This document shows, piece after piece, positions 7,898-23,474 of a stretch of 29,031 nt of DNA. The DNA is taken from the NCBI GenBank assembly GCA_964545715.1, contig CAZJHX010000138.1:1-29031 (forward strand), given 5' to 3'. This stretch comes from CAZJHX01 sp964545715. Lineage in GTDB: Bacteria; Myxococcota_A; UBA9042; GCA-2863065. Below the pieces are notes generated by a model that did not search any database, had not been told where the DNA came from, and was given only the letters and a program-made list of their open reading frames with translations. The position numbers were made by a program, and so were the translations under genes. The stretch's first letter is position 1, and every line of letters starts with the position of its first letter.

Positions 7898-9562
7898 ATG
7901 CGTCCGCTGATAACTTTGATCACTCTTTGCGCCGCCCTGGTGGCGCTCCCCGCAAGCACCGCTTCAGCGCAGGGGAGCCCCCGACAGCTGGCCGCACAGC
8001 ACACATCCAAGGGCGACTCGGCCCGCGCCAACCGGCAGCATGACCTCGCGATTACAGAGTACGTGCTCGCATATGCATACGATCCGGCGCCCGAGCGCCT
8101 CTTGAACCTCGCACGCGCCTTCGACGGCAAGGGCGACGCCAAGACCGCCCTGGCGCTCTACAAGCGCGTCGCTCAGCTCGCCAAGCGTGGTCCCGCGGCG
8201 GACCAGGCGCGCGGTCGCATCGCGGCGCTCGGCGGCGGTGGTGGCGCCATCGTCCCCGGCGGCGGCACGCTGACCGTGATGACCATCCCACCCGGCGGTG
8301 AGGTCTGGGTCGACGGCACAAAGCGCGGCGCAAGCCCCATGCCCCCAATCTCCCTGCCCCCCGGTTCGCACCAGGTCGAGGTCCGGCTGGCCGGCTACCA
8401 GACCTGGAGCAAGACGGTGAACGTGACGCCCGGTCAGACCATCAATGAGATGGCCAACCTGATGGTCGGCGGCAACGCTCCGGCCACGCAGAACCAGCCG
8501 ACGACGTTGACGGTCAACAGCATTCCGGCCGGCTCCATCGTCACGCTCAACGGGCGTGGCGTGCGCTATGCGGGCCCGACCGCGACCGCCAAAGTGCTGC
8601 CCGGTCAGTACACCCTGGTCGTCAAGCGTCCCGGCTTCGCGGACTTCATTCAGATGATTCGCGTCGCCCCCGGTCAAAGCCCCACGGTGACGGTAACGTC
8701 CACGGCCGGCACCGCACATCCCGGCGGCCTCCACGCGACGCCCGCCGGCGGCAGCGCCACGCTCGCCGGCTCCTGGTTCGGCACCATGATGTCGGGTCCG
8801 TCGGCGTTCTCCACCAGCAAGCGCATCACGCTGAATCTGGCCGGCCAGGGTACGCGCCTGAGCGGCAAGATGGTCGTTCAGAGCAAGCTGCTGCTGCGTG
8901 GCTACAAACGCCAGCAGTGCCAGAACGCAAAAGAGGCCGTGTGGGAGACCAGCTACTCGGTCAGCTTCGTCAAGACCGCCGGCGGCGGGCGCCTGGTGGG
9001 CTCCGGCGGCATCCAGACAAGCTGCAGCTGCAACTCGATCTGCCGCTCGGACAGCAAGATGGACATCAACGTGTTCGTGTCGCCGACCAACCAGGTGATG
9101 GCGAGCGAGGACATGCTCTTCCAGCGCCGCACCGGCAGCGCCATCCCGCCCAACGCCTTCCGCGGTCGCATCGACGCCAACTCGCTGAGCGGTCGCTGGC
9201 ACGTGCGCACGGGCTCGGTTGACGAGAACGTCCAGTCCGAGATGACCTTCGCCGTGCGCGGCAACACGGTCACCGGCAAGACGTCCATCCGCAAGACCAG
9301 CTCCCTGGGCTGGCGCAAGCGCGACTGCGGCAACCGCGCGGAGGTCACGCTCTCCTACAACTTCAACATCAGCGGCCAGGTCCAGGGCAACACGCTGAAA
9401 GTCGACTTTGAAGAGGGCTCGCCCAAGTACACCGACTGCCCGTGCAAGAAGATGGTCTGCGACGCCACGACCAACGCGGTACGCATCGGCAGCCAGACCT
9501 TCCGCCAGTCGCTGGACGGCAACCACCTGATCGGCAACGGCATGCTCCTCAGCCGGAAATAG
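7898..9562 (+). CDS. Periplasmic PEGA-domain protein with duplicated Cys-rich C-terminal module
   Basis: This 554-residue protein starts at ATG with GAAGAGG upstream. Residues 1-24 are a signal peptide ending TASA|Q. Residues ~28-110 form a short TPR-like helical region (AITEYVLAYAYDPAPERLLNLA). Two PEGA domains follow: ~123-185 (LTVMTIPPGGEVWVDGTKRG...LAGYQTW) and ~202-265 (LTVNSIPAGSIVTLNGRG...RPGFADF). The rest (~290-411 and ~427-554) is two diverged copies of one beta-rich module: each has a conserved SG-x3-GK start, a central Cys, a C-x-C-x(3,4)-C cluster and a closing ML-x-x-R. TPR plus PEGA proteins are common in myxobacteria, where PEGA domains are thought to bind cell-wall or surface components. 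The C-terminal module is not recognised. The next gene starts 34 bases later in the same direction, so the two may be co-transcribed. Confidence 0.85.
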   Translation: MRPLITLITLCAALVALPASTASAQGSPRQLAAQHTSKGDSARANRQHDLAITEYVLAYAYDPAPERLLNLARAFDGKGDAKTALALYKRVAQLAKRGPAADQARGRIAALGGGGGAIVPGGGTLTVMTIPPGGEVWVDGTKRGASPMPPISLPPGSHQVEVRLAGYQTWSKTVNVTPGQTINEMANLMVGGNAPATQNQPTTLTVNSIPAGSIVTLNGRGVRYAGPTATAKVLPGQYTLVVKRPGFADFIQMIRVAPGQSPTVTVTSTAGTAHPGGLHATPAGGSATLAGSWFGTMMSGPSAFSTSKRITLNLAGQGTRLSGKMVVQSKLLLRGYKRQQCQNAKEAVWETSYSVSFVKTAGGGRLVGSGGIQTSCSCNSICRSDSKMDINVFVSPTNQVMASEDMLFQRRTGSAIPPNAFRGRIDANSLSGRWHVRTGSVDENVQSEMTFAVRGNTVTGKTSIRKTSSLGWRKRDCGNRAEVTLSYNFNISGQVQGNTLKVDFEEGSPKYTDCPCKKMVCDATTNAVRIGSQTFRQSLDGNHLIGNGMLLSRK

Positions 9563-9596
9563 GCTCATGGGCGCCGGGGTTGTTCGGCCCTGAGAT

Positions 9597-10766
9597 ATGT
9601 TCGCTGCCCACACACTGCTGACCGCGCTGCTGTTGACCGCCCCGCCCCCCGCGGGCGATCTCCCCAAGGACAGCCCTGCGACCCCCGACACGCCACAACG
9701 GCTCGCGTCCGAGCACACGGACGCCGCGCACTCCACGCTGCGGATGGATGTCCGGGCCAAGCTGGTCCCCAACCTCCGCTCTTACGAGGCGCTCTCAAAG
9801 GACGTGTTGGACAATCTGGGCTTTTTGACGACCGTCAAAAGCACCGCTGAATACCTGGACGGCATCCGCAACAGCGTCGTCACCCGATCGCTGGAGAACA
9901 CGATCCCCGGCTTCATCTGGCTGACGCGCGCTTACGACTCCCTGCGCAAGCTGGCCACGCGTGGCGAGACGGTCAAGCTGCGCATCGCGGCCCTGAAGCA
10001 GATGTCGTCAGACCTGCTCAAAGCGGCGGAGCGCTACACTGACACGCCCACAAACGCGCACTTTCAGACGCTGATGCGCGGGTTCGACGACGCACGCGTC
10101 GTCTTTCGAGATGCCCGCAGCGCCTTCGACGACCTGGACGAGCTGGGCGCCGCGGTGGACAAAGCCCTGGCCAAAGCAGACAAGGTTGTCGGGGCGCTGA
10201 GAAAACTGCCATGGCTGGGCAGCCAATACGACTCTCTGGCGGACGATATCGACAGCATCACCGCCAAGCTGACGATCCTGCGCCAGGTCATGAAGATCAC
10301 AAGGACGGCCACCGAGCGTGACGAGAAGGTGCTGAGCCGGCTGCGCACGACGCTGGACGAGGCGCACGCCCACGACGCCTACGAGCAGGCCGCCCGCTTC
10401 GCCACCCGCGCCAAACCCGGCAGCGCGATGACCGCGTTTCGCGAGGTACGCCACAAGTGGCCGGACACCCAATGGGCCCACCTCTCGGACCGCAAGATCG
10501 TAGAGCTGACGGCCCATATCGACCAGATCCAGGCGGACCTCACTCAGGCCCGACACGACCTTGCCGTAGCGCGGCAGGCGCTCAGCCGCAAGCCCAATGT
10601 GGTCGCGCAGCCGGTCGAGCAGACGCGCGTGGTGACGACGATCGCGCCCGCCAACCCGCTCATGTGGGGTGTCGCCGGGGCGCTTGGGGTGCTGCTTTTG
10701 TTGGGGCTGGCCGCCGCTTGGTTGCGCCGGAAAACCCTGTGGGCGATGCCGCAAATTCGTTCCTAG
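9597..10766 (+). CDS. Unknown helical protein with N-terminal signal and C-terminal membrane anchor
   Basis: This 389-residue protein is not recognised. It begins MFAAHTLLTALLLTAPPPAG, a hydrophobic leader without the usual Lys/Arg, so export is likely but not certain. The start is the first possible one in frame (a TGA lies two codons upstream), although its ribosome-binding site is weak. Residues ~50-340 are predicted to be almost all helix with heptad-like stretches (~115-240 and ~300-335), suggesting a coiled-coil rod. Near the end, PLMWGVAGALGVLLLLGLAA (~352-375) is a clear transmembrane helix followed by RRK, leaving a short cytoplasmic tail. The topology is thus a periplasmic helical domain anchored in the inner membrane. 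Its position right after the PEGA gene suggests a joint envelope role; this is inferred. Confidence 0.7.
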   Translation: MFAAHTLLTALLLTAPPPAGDLPKDSPATPDTPQRLASEHTDAAHSTLRMDVRAKLVPNLRSYEALSKDVLDNLGFLTTVKSTAEYLDGIRNSVVTRSLENTIPGFIWLTRAYDSLRKLATRGETVKLRIAALKQMSSDLLKAAERYTDTPTNAHFQTLMRGFDDARVVFRDARSAFDDLDELGAAVDKALAKADKVVGALRKLPWLGSQYDSLADDIDSITAKLTILRQVMKITRTATERDEKVLSRLRTTLDEAHAHDAYEQAARFATRAKPGSAMTAFREVRHKWPDTQWAHLSDRKIVELTAHIDQIQADLTQARHDLAVARQALSRKPNVVAQPVEQTRVVTTIAPANPLMWGVAGALGVLLLLGLAAAWLRRKTLWAMPQIRS

Positions 10767-10776
10767 GAACGAATTT
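10753..10776. terminator. Perfect 24-bp palindrome, possible bidirectional terminator
   Basis: Arms AAATTCGTTCC and GGAACGAATTT flank a central TA. As RNA this gives a 10-bp stem with a CUAG loop in either direction. It lies between convergent genes: the TAG stop of the left gene is at the dyad centre, and the right gene ends 25 bases away. Its low GC content is unlike the surroundings. A protein-binding site is the alternative. Confidence 0.5.
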
Positions 10777-10800
10777 CCGACCTCGACCACTAGCGCCGGC

Positions 10801-11358
10801 TCAGCCTCGCAGCACGCGCTCCCAAATCGCCGAGATGGTTTTGAATGTATCGGGGTCCTGCTCGACGATCAGCAGGTCCGGCACCTTGCCTCGGATCCGA
10901 GCCGCCGCTGCTCGGTAGCCGTCCATCATTCGCCGAAAGGCAGCGCCTGCGTCGACCCGCCATCCACCACGCAGCAGCGGCGACACAACGCACTCCCACT
11001 GCTCCGTAGCGGCAGCGCGAGTGGCACGCTCTATAGCGGCCTGGGCGTAGCCACCGAGCCGCACGACGTCTAGATCCCCTTGGTGCGCCAGGGTCGACGC
11101 CAGCACAACGGCGTCGACAGGCAGCGGCGGATCCTCGGTGTTCTCGTCCAGCTCGATGACGGCGATATCACCCCACGCGAGCGCACCGGACCAGTCGGCG
11201 GCCAGCGTTTCGAAGGTCTCGGGCCACCGCCGCTCGAGCTGTCGCCCGATGGCGCCCGCAGTAAAGGAGAGAGGTCGCGTGTCCTGCCCGTCGACCGGGA
11301 TGACCAGGGCCTCGCAGCCATGGTCTTCCAGCAGGTCGCGGTGCAGTAAGCGGATCAG
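10801..11358 (-). CDS. Macrodomain-like protein directly after rpoC, with no standard start codon
   Basis: The frame is open from the rpoC stop (TAG, 11367-11365) to TGA at 10801. Its translation looks like a real folded protein: an early strand (IRLLHRDLLED), EALVIPVDGQ, GALAWGDIAVIELDE, DAVVLASTLAHQGD, AAIERATRAAA, CVVSPLLRGGW and PDLLIVEQD. The alternation of strands and helices, with an early ALVIPVDG and a late SPLLRGGW loop, resembles macrodomains (ADP-ribose binding), but the match is by eye and tentative. No ATG, GTG or TTG occurs in frame before GTG at 11106, which lies mid-domain. The start given is the first CTG, 6 bases after the rpoC stop; no Shine-Dalgarno is visible. Reinitiation after rpoC, UAG readthrough, or gene decay are all possible. 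Confidence 0.5.
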   Translation of the reverse strand: MIRLLHRDLLEDHGCEALVIPVDGQDTRPLSFTAGAIGRQLERRWPETFETLAADWSGALAWGDIAVIELDENTEDPPLPVDAVVLASTLAHQGDLDVVRLGGYAQAAIERATRAAATEQWECVVSPLLRGGWRVDAGAAFRRMMDGYRAAAARIRGKVPDLLIVEQDPDTFKTISAIWERVLRG

Positions 11359-11364
11359 AGGAAG

Positions 11365-15471
<4,107 letters not shown>

Positions 15472-15502
15472 GACCTGATTCTCCTAGTCAGTATCGGAAC
15501 CA

Positions 15503-19633
<4,131 letters not shown>

Positions 19634-19682
19634 GCGGGACCCTTCCTTAACTTAGAGACCAGGTTTAACCGTGGAAACCGAC

Positions 19683-19699
19683 CGGCGGAGATTCCGCCG
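19683..19699 (-). terminator. Hairpin between rplL and rpoB, possible attenuator or processing site
   Basis: CGGCGGA and TCCGCCG pair around a 3-base loop, and the outer GACCGG/CCGGTC can extend the stem with a bulge. Only a weak TTT follows on the minus strand, so partial termination or RNase cutting is more likely than full termination. In E. coli the same gap holds an attenuator and an RNase III site. Confidence 0.5.
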
Positions 19700-19791
19700 A
19701 CCGGTCCCATTCGGGGTGCCTGGGAAGCCGTCGCCAAAATCGACGACGGACCCCCATGGCGTTGTTCAGCTCCGAGAGCCGACGCAGGCGC

Positions 19792-20178
19792 TTACTTGAC
19801 CTCGACGCTCGCGCCAGCCTCTTCAAGCTGCTTCTTGATGTCTTCGGCCTCGTCCTTGGACGCGCCCTCTTTGACCGGCTTGGGCACTGCGTCGACCAGA
19901 CCCTTGGCCTCTTTGAGACCCAGACCAGTGATCGCGCGAACGATCTTGATGACGCCGATCTTGCTGGCGCCGAAGCTCGTGAGGATCACGTCGAACTCGG
20001 TCTGCTCTTCAGCAGCAGCCTCGCCGCCGCCGCCGCCACCACCGCCGGCCATCATCGCGACCGGTGCGGCAGCGCTGACGCCCCAGCGCTCCTCGAGCTC
20101 GCTAACCAGCTCGGAAATCTGCAGAACGGTAAGGCCGTCGAGGTACTCGAGGACCTGATCCTTGGTAACTGCGCTCAT
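19792..20178 (-). CDS. rplL: Ribosomal protein bL12 (L7/L12)
   Basis: This 128-residue stalk protein starts at ATG with AGGAG upstream. The N-terminal dimerisation helices (~1-35, LTVLQISELVSELEERWGV), an Ala/Gly hinge with eight consecutive glycines (~42-55) and the C-terminal factor-binding domain (~58-128; FDVILTSFGASKIGVIKIVR, GLGLKEAKGLVDAVP) are all present. Length and order are normal. Dimers bind L10 and recruit EF-Tu, EF-G and other GTPases to the ribosome. It follows rplJ after 54 bases and is expected to be controlled by the L10 leader. Confidence 0.98.
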   Translation of the reverse strand: MSAVTKDQVLEYLDGLTVLQISELVSELEERWGVSAAAPVAMMAGGGGGGGGEAAAEEQTEFDVILTSFGASKIGVIKIVRAITGLGLKEAKGLVDAVPKPVKEGASKDEAEDIKKQLEEAGASVEVK

Positions 20179-20232
20179 TTTCTCTTCTCCTAAGGTTTTC
20201 TCAGCTAACGCCTAATACGTCGACTTCCGGAA

Positions 20233-20745
20233 CTATCCGAGCTTGTCCGCGCGGGCCTTGAGGACCCCCACGAAGTCGCGCGGACCGGCCGCCAACACTC
20301 CAACGAACTTGGTTGCCGGCGCGTTGAACACGCTGAGGAGCTGACCCCTCAGAGCGTCCTTGCTCGGCAGCTTGGACAGAGCCTCCACCTGGTTGGGCTC
20401 GAGCTTCTTGCCATCCAGGAAGCCGACCTTCACCGTGAGGTGCTTGCTCTTCTTCCCGAAGTCGGCGAGCACCTTGGCGGGCGCGACCGGATCGTCCGAA
20501 TAGGCGATCGCGACCGTGCCCTGCAGGGCCTCACCGAGGAACTCGTAGTCCGTCCCAGCAATCGCGAGCTTGGCCAGCGTGTTCTTCACCACACGGTAAC
20601 CGGCGCCCACTTTGTCGAACTCGCGGCGCAACTCGTACATATCGGCGACCGACATGCCCTTGTAGTCCGTAAGCACGACCGACTGCTTGCCGACGATGAG
20701 CTCTCTGAGCTCGTCTACGACGCTTGATTTGGCTGCTCTGTCCAT
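20233..20745 (-). CDS. rplJ: Ribosomal protein uL10
   Basis: This 170-residue protein anchors the L12 stalk to 23S rRNA. The ATG at 20745 is chosen because GGAGAG precedes it at a good distance and the resulting start MDRAAKSSVVDELRE matches the family; an in-frame ATG at 20772 would add nine residues and lies in the leader. Conserved parts include VVLTDYKGMSVADMYELRRE, YRVVKNTLAKLA and the C-terminal helix that binds L12. L10 (with L12) typically binds its own mRNA leader to repress translation; a matching leader lies upstream. Confidence 0.97.
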   Translation of the reverse strand: MDRAAKSSVVDELRELIVGKQSVVLTDYKGMSVADMYELRREFDKVGAGYRVVKNTLAKLAIAGTDYEFLGEALQGTVAIAYSDDPVAPAKVLADFGKKSKHLTVKVGFLDGKKLEPNQVEALSKLPSKDALRGQLLSVFNAPATKFVGVLAAGPRDFVGVLKARADKLG

Positions 20746-20764
20746 CTTGTCTCTCTCCGTTGTG

Positions 20765-20925
20765 CCTCGCATCCAGCGACCCTATTCTGAGCGTCGGATG
20801 AGAGGACTTGCAGGCGTCAGCCACCTTCCGTGGTGTCCAACTTGCATCGCGGTCCGTCTCCGCAGGATTTACGCCCGTGAGGGCACCCACTTCTCCGACA
20901 GGTAGGTTGTCGCCGTTGCTCGGTC
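20765..20925 (-). ncRNA. L10 leader-like autoregulatory RNA upstream of rplJ
   Basis: The 182-base gap between rplA and rplJ holds a conserved-looking core on the minus strand (20907-20852): CCTACCTGTCGGAGAAGTG, then GGGTGCCC-TCAC-GGGC, then GTAAATCCTGCGGAGACGG. This pattern of a short GCCC/GGGC hairpin followed by TAAATCCTGC closely resembles L10 leaders, which are bound by the L10-L12 complex. Nearer the gene, CATCC/GGATG plus GAC/GTC arms (20765-20803) can form another hairpin just before the ribosome-binding site. Ends are approximate. Confidence 0.6.
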
Positions 20926-20927
20926 TA

Positions 20928-21635
20928 CTAACCCTTCAACTCAGCGGCAATCGCCGCCTCATCAATTCTGATTCCAGGCCCCATCGTGGTCGACACGCCG
21001 ACCTTCTTGAAGTAGGCCCCTTTGACCGACGCCGGGCGAAGCTTCTGCAGCACCTCGAACAACGCCATGGCGTTCTCCGTCAGCTGCTCGGCCCCGAACG
21101 ACGCACGCCCGATGCTCGAGTGCACGATGCCCGCTTTGTCGACGCGGAACTCCAGGCGACCACTCTTGGCCTCCTTGACCGCTCGACCGACATCCATCGT
21201 GACCGTACCGACCTTGGGGTTGGGCATCAGACCGCGCGGTCCGAGCACGCGACCAACCTGACCGACAAAGCGCATCATCGGCGGCGTGGCGATGCACTTC
21301 TGGAAGTCCAGCCAGCCACCCTTGATCTTCTCGACGATGTCCTCGGCGCCAACAAAGTCCGCCCCCGCTTCCGTCGCCTCAGCGGCCTTGTCGCCCTTGG
21401 CGAACACCAGCACGGTCACGGATTTGCCCAGACCGTGAGGCAGCACACAGGCGCCACGGACCATCTGGTCGGCATGCCGGGGGTCGACGTTCAGGTTCAC
21501 CGCCAAATCGACGCTCTCGTCGAACTTGGGCGCCTTCATCGACTTCAGCAACGCCATAGCGTCGGCCAGCGGCACGCGCGTGTCGCGGTCAACCTTGGCG
21601 CGGCCCTCACGAATTCTCTTTCCGCCTCTCGGCAT
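20928..21635 (-). CDS. rplA: Ribosomal protein uL1
   Basis: This 235-residue protein forms the L1 stalk of the large subunit, which helps move deacylated tRNA out of the E site. The ATG at 21635 has a strong GGAGGAG. The N-terminal MPRGGKRIREG, NVDPRHADQMVRG, FAKGDKAAEA and the highly conserved GRVLGPRGLMPNPKVGTVT are intact, as is the C-terminal TMGPGIRID. It lies 67 bases after rplK. Its own mRNA is usually the L1 repression target for rplK-rplA; no clear L1-binding mimic was identified here. Confidence 0.98.
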   Translation of the reverse strand: MPRGGKRIREGRAKVDRDTRVPLADAMALLKSMKAPKFDESVDLAVNLNVDPRHADQMVRGACVLPHGLGKSVTVLVFAKGDKAAEATEAGADFVGAEDIVEKIKGGWLDFQKCIATPPMMRFVGQVGRVLGPRGLMPNPKVGTVTMDVGRAVKEAKSGRLEFRVDKAGIVHSSIGRASFGAEQLTENAMALFEVLQKLRPASVKGAYFKKVGVSTTMGPGIRIDEAAIAAELKG

Positions 21636-21702
21636 CGTACTAGCTCCTCCTGGTGCAAACGACGGACGGTTCGACCGACCGCCTCCCAGGCGTCTTAGTT
21701 GG

Positions 21703-22134
21703 TTACTTGTCCCAGATGACGTCCACGCCCATCGAGCGTGCCGTCCCGGCGATTGTGCGCACAGCGCCTTCCTCGTCGATGCTGTAGAGGTCGGGCCCCT
21801 TCATCTCGGCGATCTCGACGAGCTGCGAGCGCGTGATCTTGCCGACCTTCTCGCGGTTCGGCACGCCAGAGCCCTTGTCCAGGCCCAGCTTCTTCTTGAT
21901 CAACACGGCCGCCGGAGGCGTCTTGCAGATGAAGGAGAAGGAGCGATCCGCATACACGGTGATGATCACCGGAATGGTCATCCCGGGCTGATCCTGTGTC
22001 CGCGCGTTGAACTCTTTGCAGAAACCCATGATGTTCACGCCGTGCTGACCCAGAGCGGGGCCGACGGGCGGGGACGGGTTGGCCTTACCGGCCGGACACT
22101 GCAACTTTACGATTCCGATGACTTTCTTGGCCAT
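21703..22134 (-). CDS. rplK: Ribosomal protein uL11
   Basis: This 143-residue protein binds the GTPase-associated centre of 23S rRNA and is needed for RelA activation. It has the conserved N-terminal KANPSPPVGPALGQHGVN, the Pro-rich linker region (SFSFICKTPPAAVLIKKK) and the C-terminal rRNA-binding domain (MKGPDLYSIDEEGAVRTIAGTARSMG). The ATG lies 2 bases after the nusG stop (TAAGCATG) and has only a weak Shine-Dalgarno, so it probably depends on translation of nusG. Confidence 0.98.
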   Translation of the reverse strand: MAKKVIGIVKLQCPAGKANPSPPVGPALGQHGVNIMGFCKEFNARTQDQPGMTIPVIITVYADRSFSFICKTPPAAVLIKKKLGLDKGSGVPNREKVGKITRSQLVEIAEMKGPDLYSIDEEGAVRTIAGTARSMGVDVIWDK

Positions 22135-22136
22135 GC

Positions 22137-22964
22137 TTACACACTCTCAACCTGCATGAAGTCCAGCTCCACCGGCGTCGCGCGTCCAAAGATGGACACG
22201 AGCACGCGCAGCTTCTGCTTGTCGGGCCGAACCTCCTCCACCGTGCCGGTGAAGTTCATGAACGGACCGTCGTTGACACGAACCTGCTGGCCTTCCTCGA
22301 AGGTCTGCTTCGTCTTCGGCTTGGTCGTGCCCTCTTCCATCTGCTCCGTGACGCGGAGCACCTCGCTCTCGGGTATCGGCCGCGGCCGCCGGGCGGTGCC
22401 GCCCACGAAGCCCGTGATCTTCTGGGTGTTCTTGACCAGGTGCCAGGTGTCGTCGGTCAACTCCATCTGCACCATCATGTAGCCGGGGAAGAACTTGCGG
22501 GTGCTCGTCCGCTTGGCGCCCTTCTTCATCTCCACGACGTTCTCGGTCGGGATCAGGATCTGGCCGAACATCTCTTCGGCCTTCTCGGCCTGGACGCGGT
22601 CCAGCAGGCACTGACGCGCCCGGTTCTCGTACCCCGAGTAGGTGTGGACGATGTACCACTTCCAGTTGGGGTTGACGAAGGCGGGCTCCTCTTCGGGCTC
22701 GCCATCCTCGTCAGTCGTCTCTGCGGGCGCGGCCTCAGCAGCGGGTGCCTCCGGCTCGGCCTCAGCAGCGGGTGCCTCCGGCTCGGGCGCAGCAGCGGCC
22801 TCCGGCTCGGGCGCAGCAGCGGCCTCCGGCTCGGGCGCAGCAGCGGCCTCCGGCTCCTCGTTCTCCGTGGCAGGCGCAGCAGGTGCGGCGGTCGCGGCCT
22901 CGACGGGCAGGTCAGCGGCGGCGGACGCTTCGACGGCCTCGTTGTTTGTCTCTTCGGTCGTCAT
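22137..22964 (-). CDS. nusG: Transcription factor NusG with long acidic N-terminal extension
   Basis: This 275-residue protein starts at ATG 22964, just after the secE stop, with GGGTGA five bases upstream; a longer frame to 23093 overlaps secE and reads as noise. Residues ~98-275 are canonical NusG: the NGN domain (WYIVHTYSGYE...FFPGYMMVQMEL, TGFVGG) and the KOW domain (FEEGQQVRVNDGPFMNFTGTVEE...LDFMQVESV). NusG binds RNA polymerase to suppress pausing and links it to Rho or ribosomal protein S10. The first ~97 residues are Ala/Glu/Pro-rich, with repeats of AAAPEPEA, and end in an acidic EDGEPEEEP; ordinary NusG is about 180 residues. The extension is probably disordered and its function is not known. 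Confidence 0.96.
   Translation of the reverse strand: MTTEETNNEAVEASAAADLPVEAATAAPAAPATENEEPEAAAAPEPEAAAAPEPEAAAAPEPEAPAAEAEPEAPAAEAAPAETTDEDGEPEEEPAFVNPNWKWYIVHTYSGYENRARQCLLDRVQAEKAEEMFGQILIPTENVVEMKKGAKRTSTRKFFPGYMMVQMELTDDTWHLVKNTQKITGFVGGTARRPRPIPESEVLRVTEQMEEGTTKPKTKQTFEEGQQVRVNDGPFMNFTGTVEEVRPDKQKLRVLVSIFGRATPVELDFMQVESV
22731..22858 (-). repeat. 24-bp tandem repeat in the NusG extension
   Basis: From about 22772 to 22858 a 24-base unit (ggcgcagcagcggcctccgg plus ctcg) repeats about 3.5 times almost exactly, encoding AAAPEPEA. A related 27-30-base unit (cagcagcgggtgcctccggc) occurs twice at 22733-22785. All keep the reading frame. Confidence 0.85.
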
Positions 22965-22969
22965 GCCGT

Positions 22970-23356
22970 TCACCCGATCTTGTAGATGAGGCCAGTCATC
23001 TTGGCCCACACGAAGTCGAACAAGCCCAGAATGCTCGCGATGATGAGCGTGGTGATGATCACCACAATCGTCGAGGTCTTGGTCTCGGGCCACTTGGGCC
23101 AGGTCACTTTGGACAGCTCGTTGCCGATTTCAAGGGCATAGGTATAGACGTCGTCGCGGACGAAGAAGTACGCGGTCACGCCGACGGCGGCCACCAACCC
23201 AAGGAGGTTGGACACGCGGAACTCCGCACCCATGATGGGCTTGTCCCATGCCGGCGACACCAGCTCGAACAACCAGCCGAAGAGCGGAGCCAGGCAGATC
23301 CAGGCCAGCAACCCTCCGATCACGAAGCCCATATTCACGTAGCGCTTGACGTTCAT
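22970..23356 (-). CDS. secE: Protein translocase subunit SecE
   Basis: This 128-residue membrane protein belongs to the SecYEG channel. Three transmembrane helices are visible: ~9-33 (FVIGGLLAWICLAPLFGWLF), ~47-66 (NLLGLVAAVGVTAYFFV) and ~95-118 (IVVIITTLIIASILGLFDFV). The conserved amphipathic segment ELSKVTWPKWPE precedes the last one, which is the essential core; the two extra N-terminal helices resemble the E. coli three-helix form rather than the minimal one. It lies between tRNA-Trp and nusG, the classical position, and its stop is 5 bases from the nusG start. Confidence 0.97.
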   Translation of the reverse strand: MNVKRYVNMGFVIGGLLAWICLAPLFGWLFELVSPAWDKPIMGAEFRVSNLLGLVAAVGVTAYFFVRDDVYTYALEIGNELSKVTWPKWPETKTSTIVVIITTLIIASILGLFDFVWAKMTGLIYKIG

Positions 23357-23379
23357 TTACCTACTAAAACCCTTTCCAG

Positions 23380-23452
23380 CAGGGCATGAGGGACTCGAAC
23401 CCCCAACCCCCGGATTTGGAGTCCGGTGCTCTACCAATTGAGCCAATGCCCT
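23380..23452 (-). tRNA. tRNA-Trp(CCA)
   Basis: The acceptor arms AGGGCAT/ATGCCCT pair fully. The anticodon stem CCGGA/TCCGG encloses loop CTCCAAA with anticodon CCA, and the T arm GGTTCGAGTCC is present. The discriminator is G, as expected for Trp. The 3' CCA is not encoded. It sits between rpmG and secE, a common bacterial arrangement. Confidence 0.97.
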
Positions 23453-23474
23453 GTACCACCCCGGCCACCAGTCC

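Noticed and set aside
7964..9772. A 602-codon minus-strand open frame opposite the PEGA gene
   Set aside because: The plus strand has a signal peptide and two PEGA domains; this one has no recognisable features.
11070..11321. Minus-strand frame beginning with ATG (11321) downstream of rpoC
   Set aside because: It has a real ATG but its translation is Ser/Pro/Arg-rich noise, whereas the neighbouring frame without a start gives a folded-looking protein.
22965..23093. Longer NusG start at 23093
   Set aside because: The extra 43 residues overlap secE in another frame and have His/Asp-rich shadow composition; ATG 22964 has its own ribosome-binding site.
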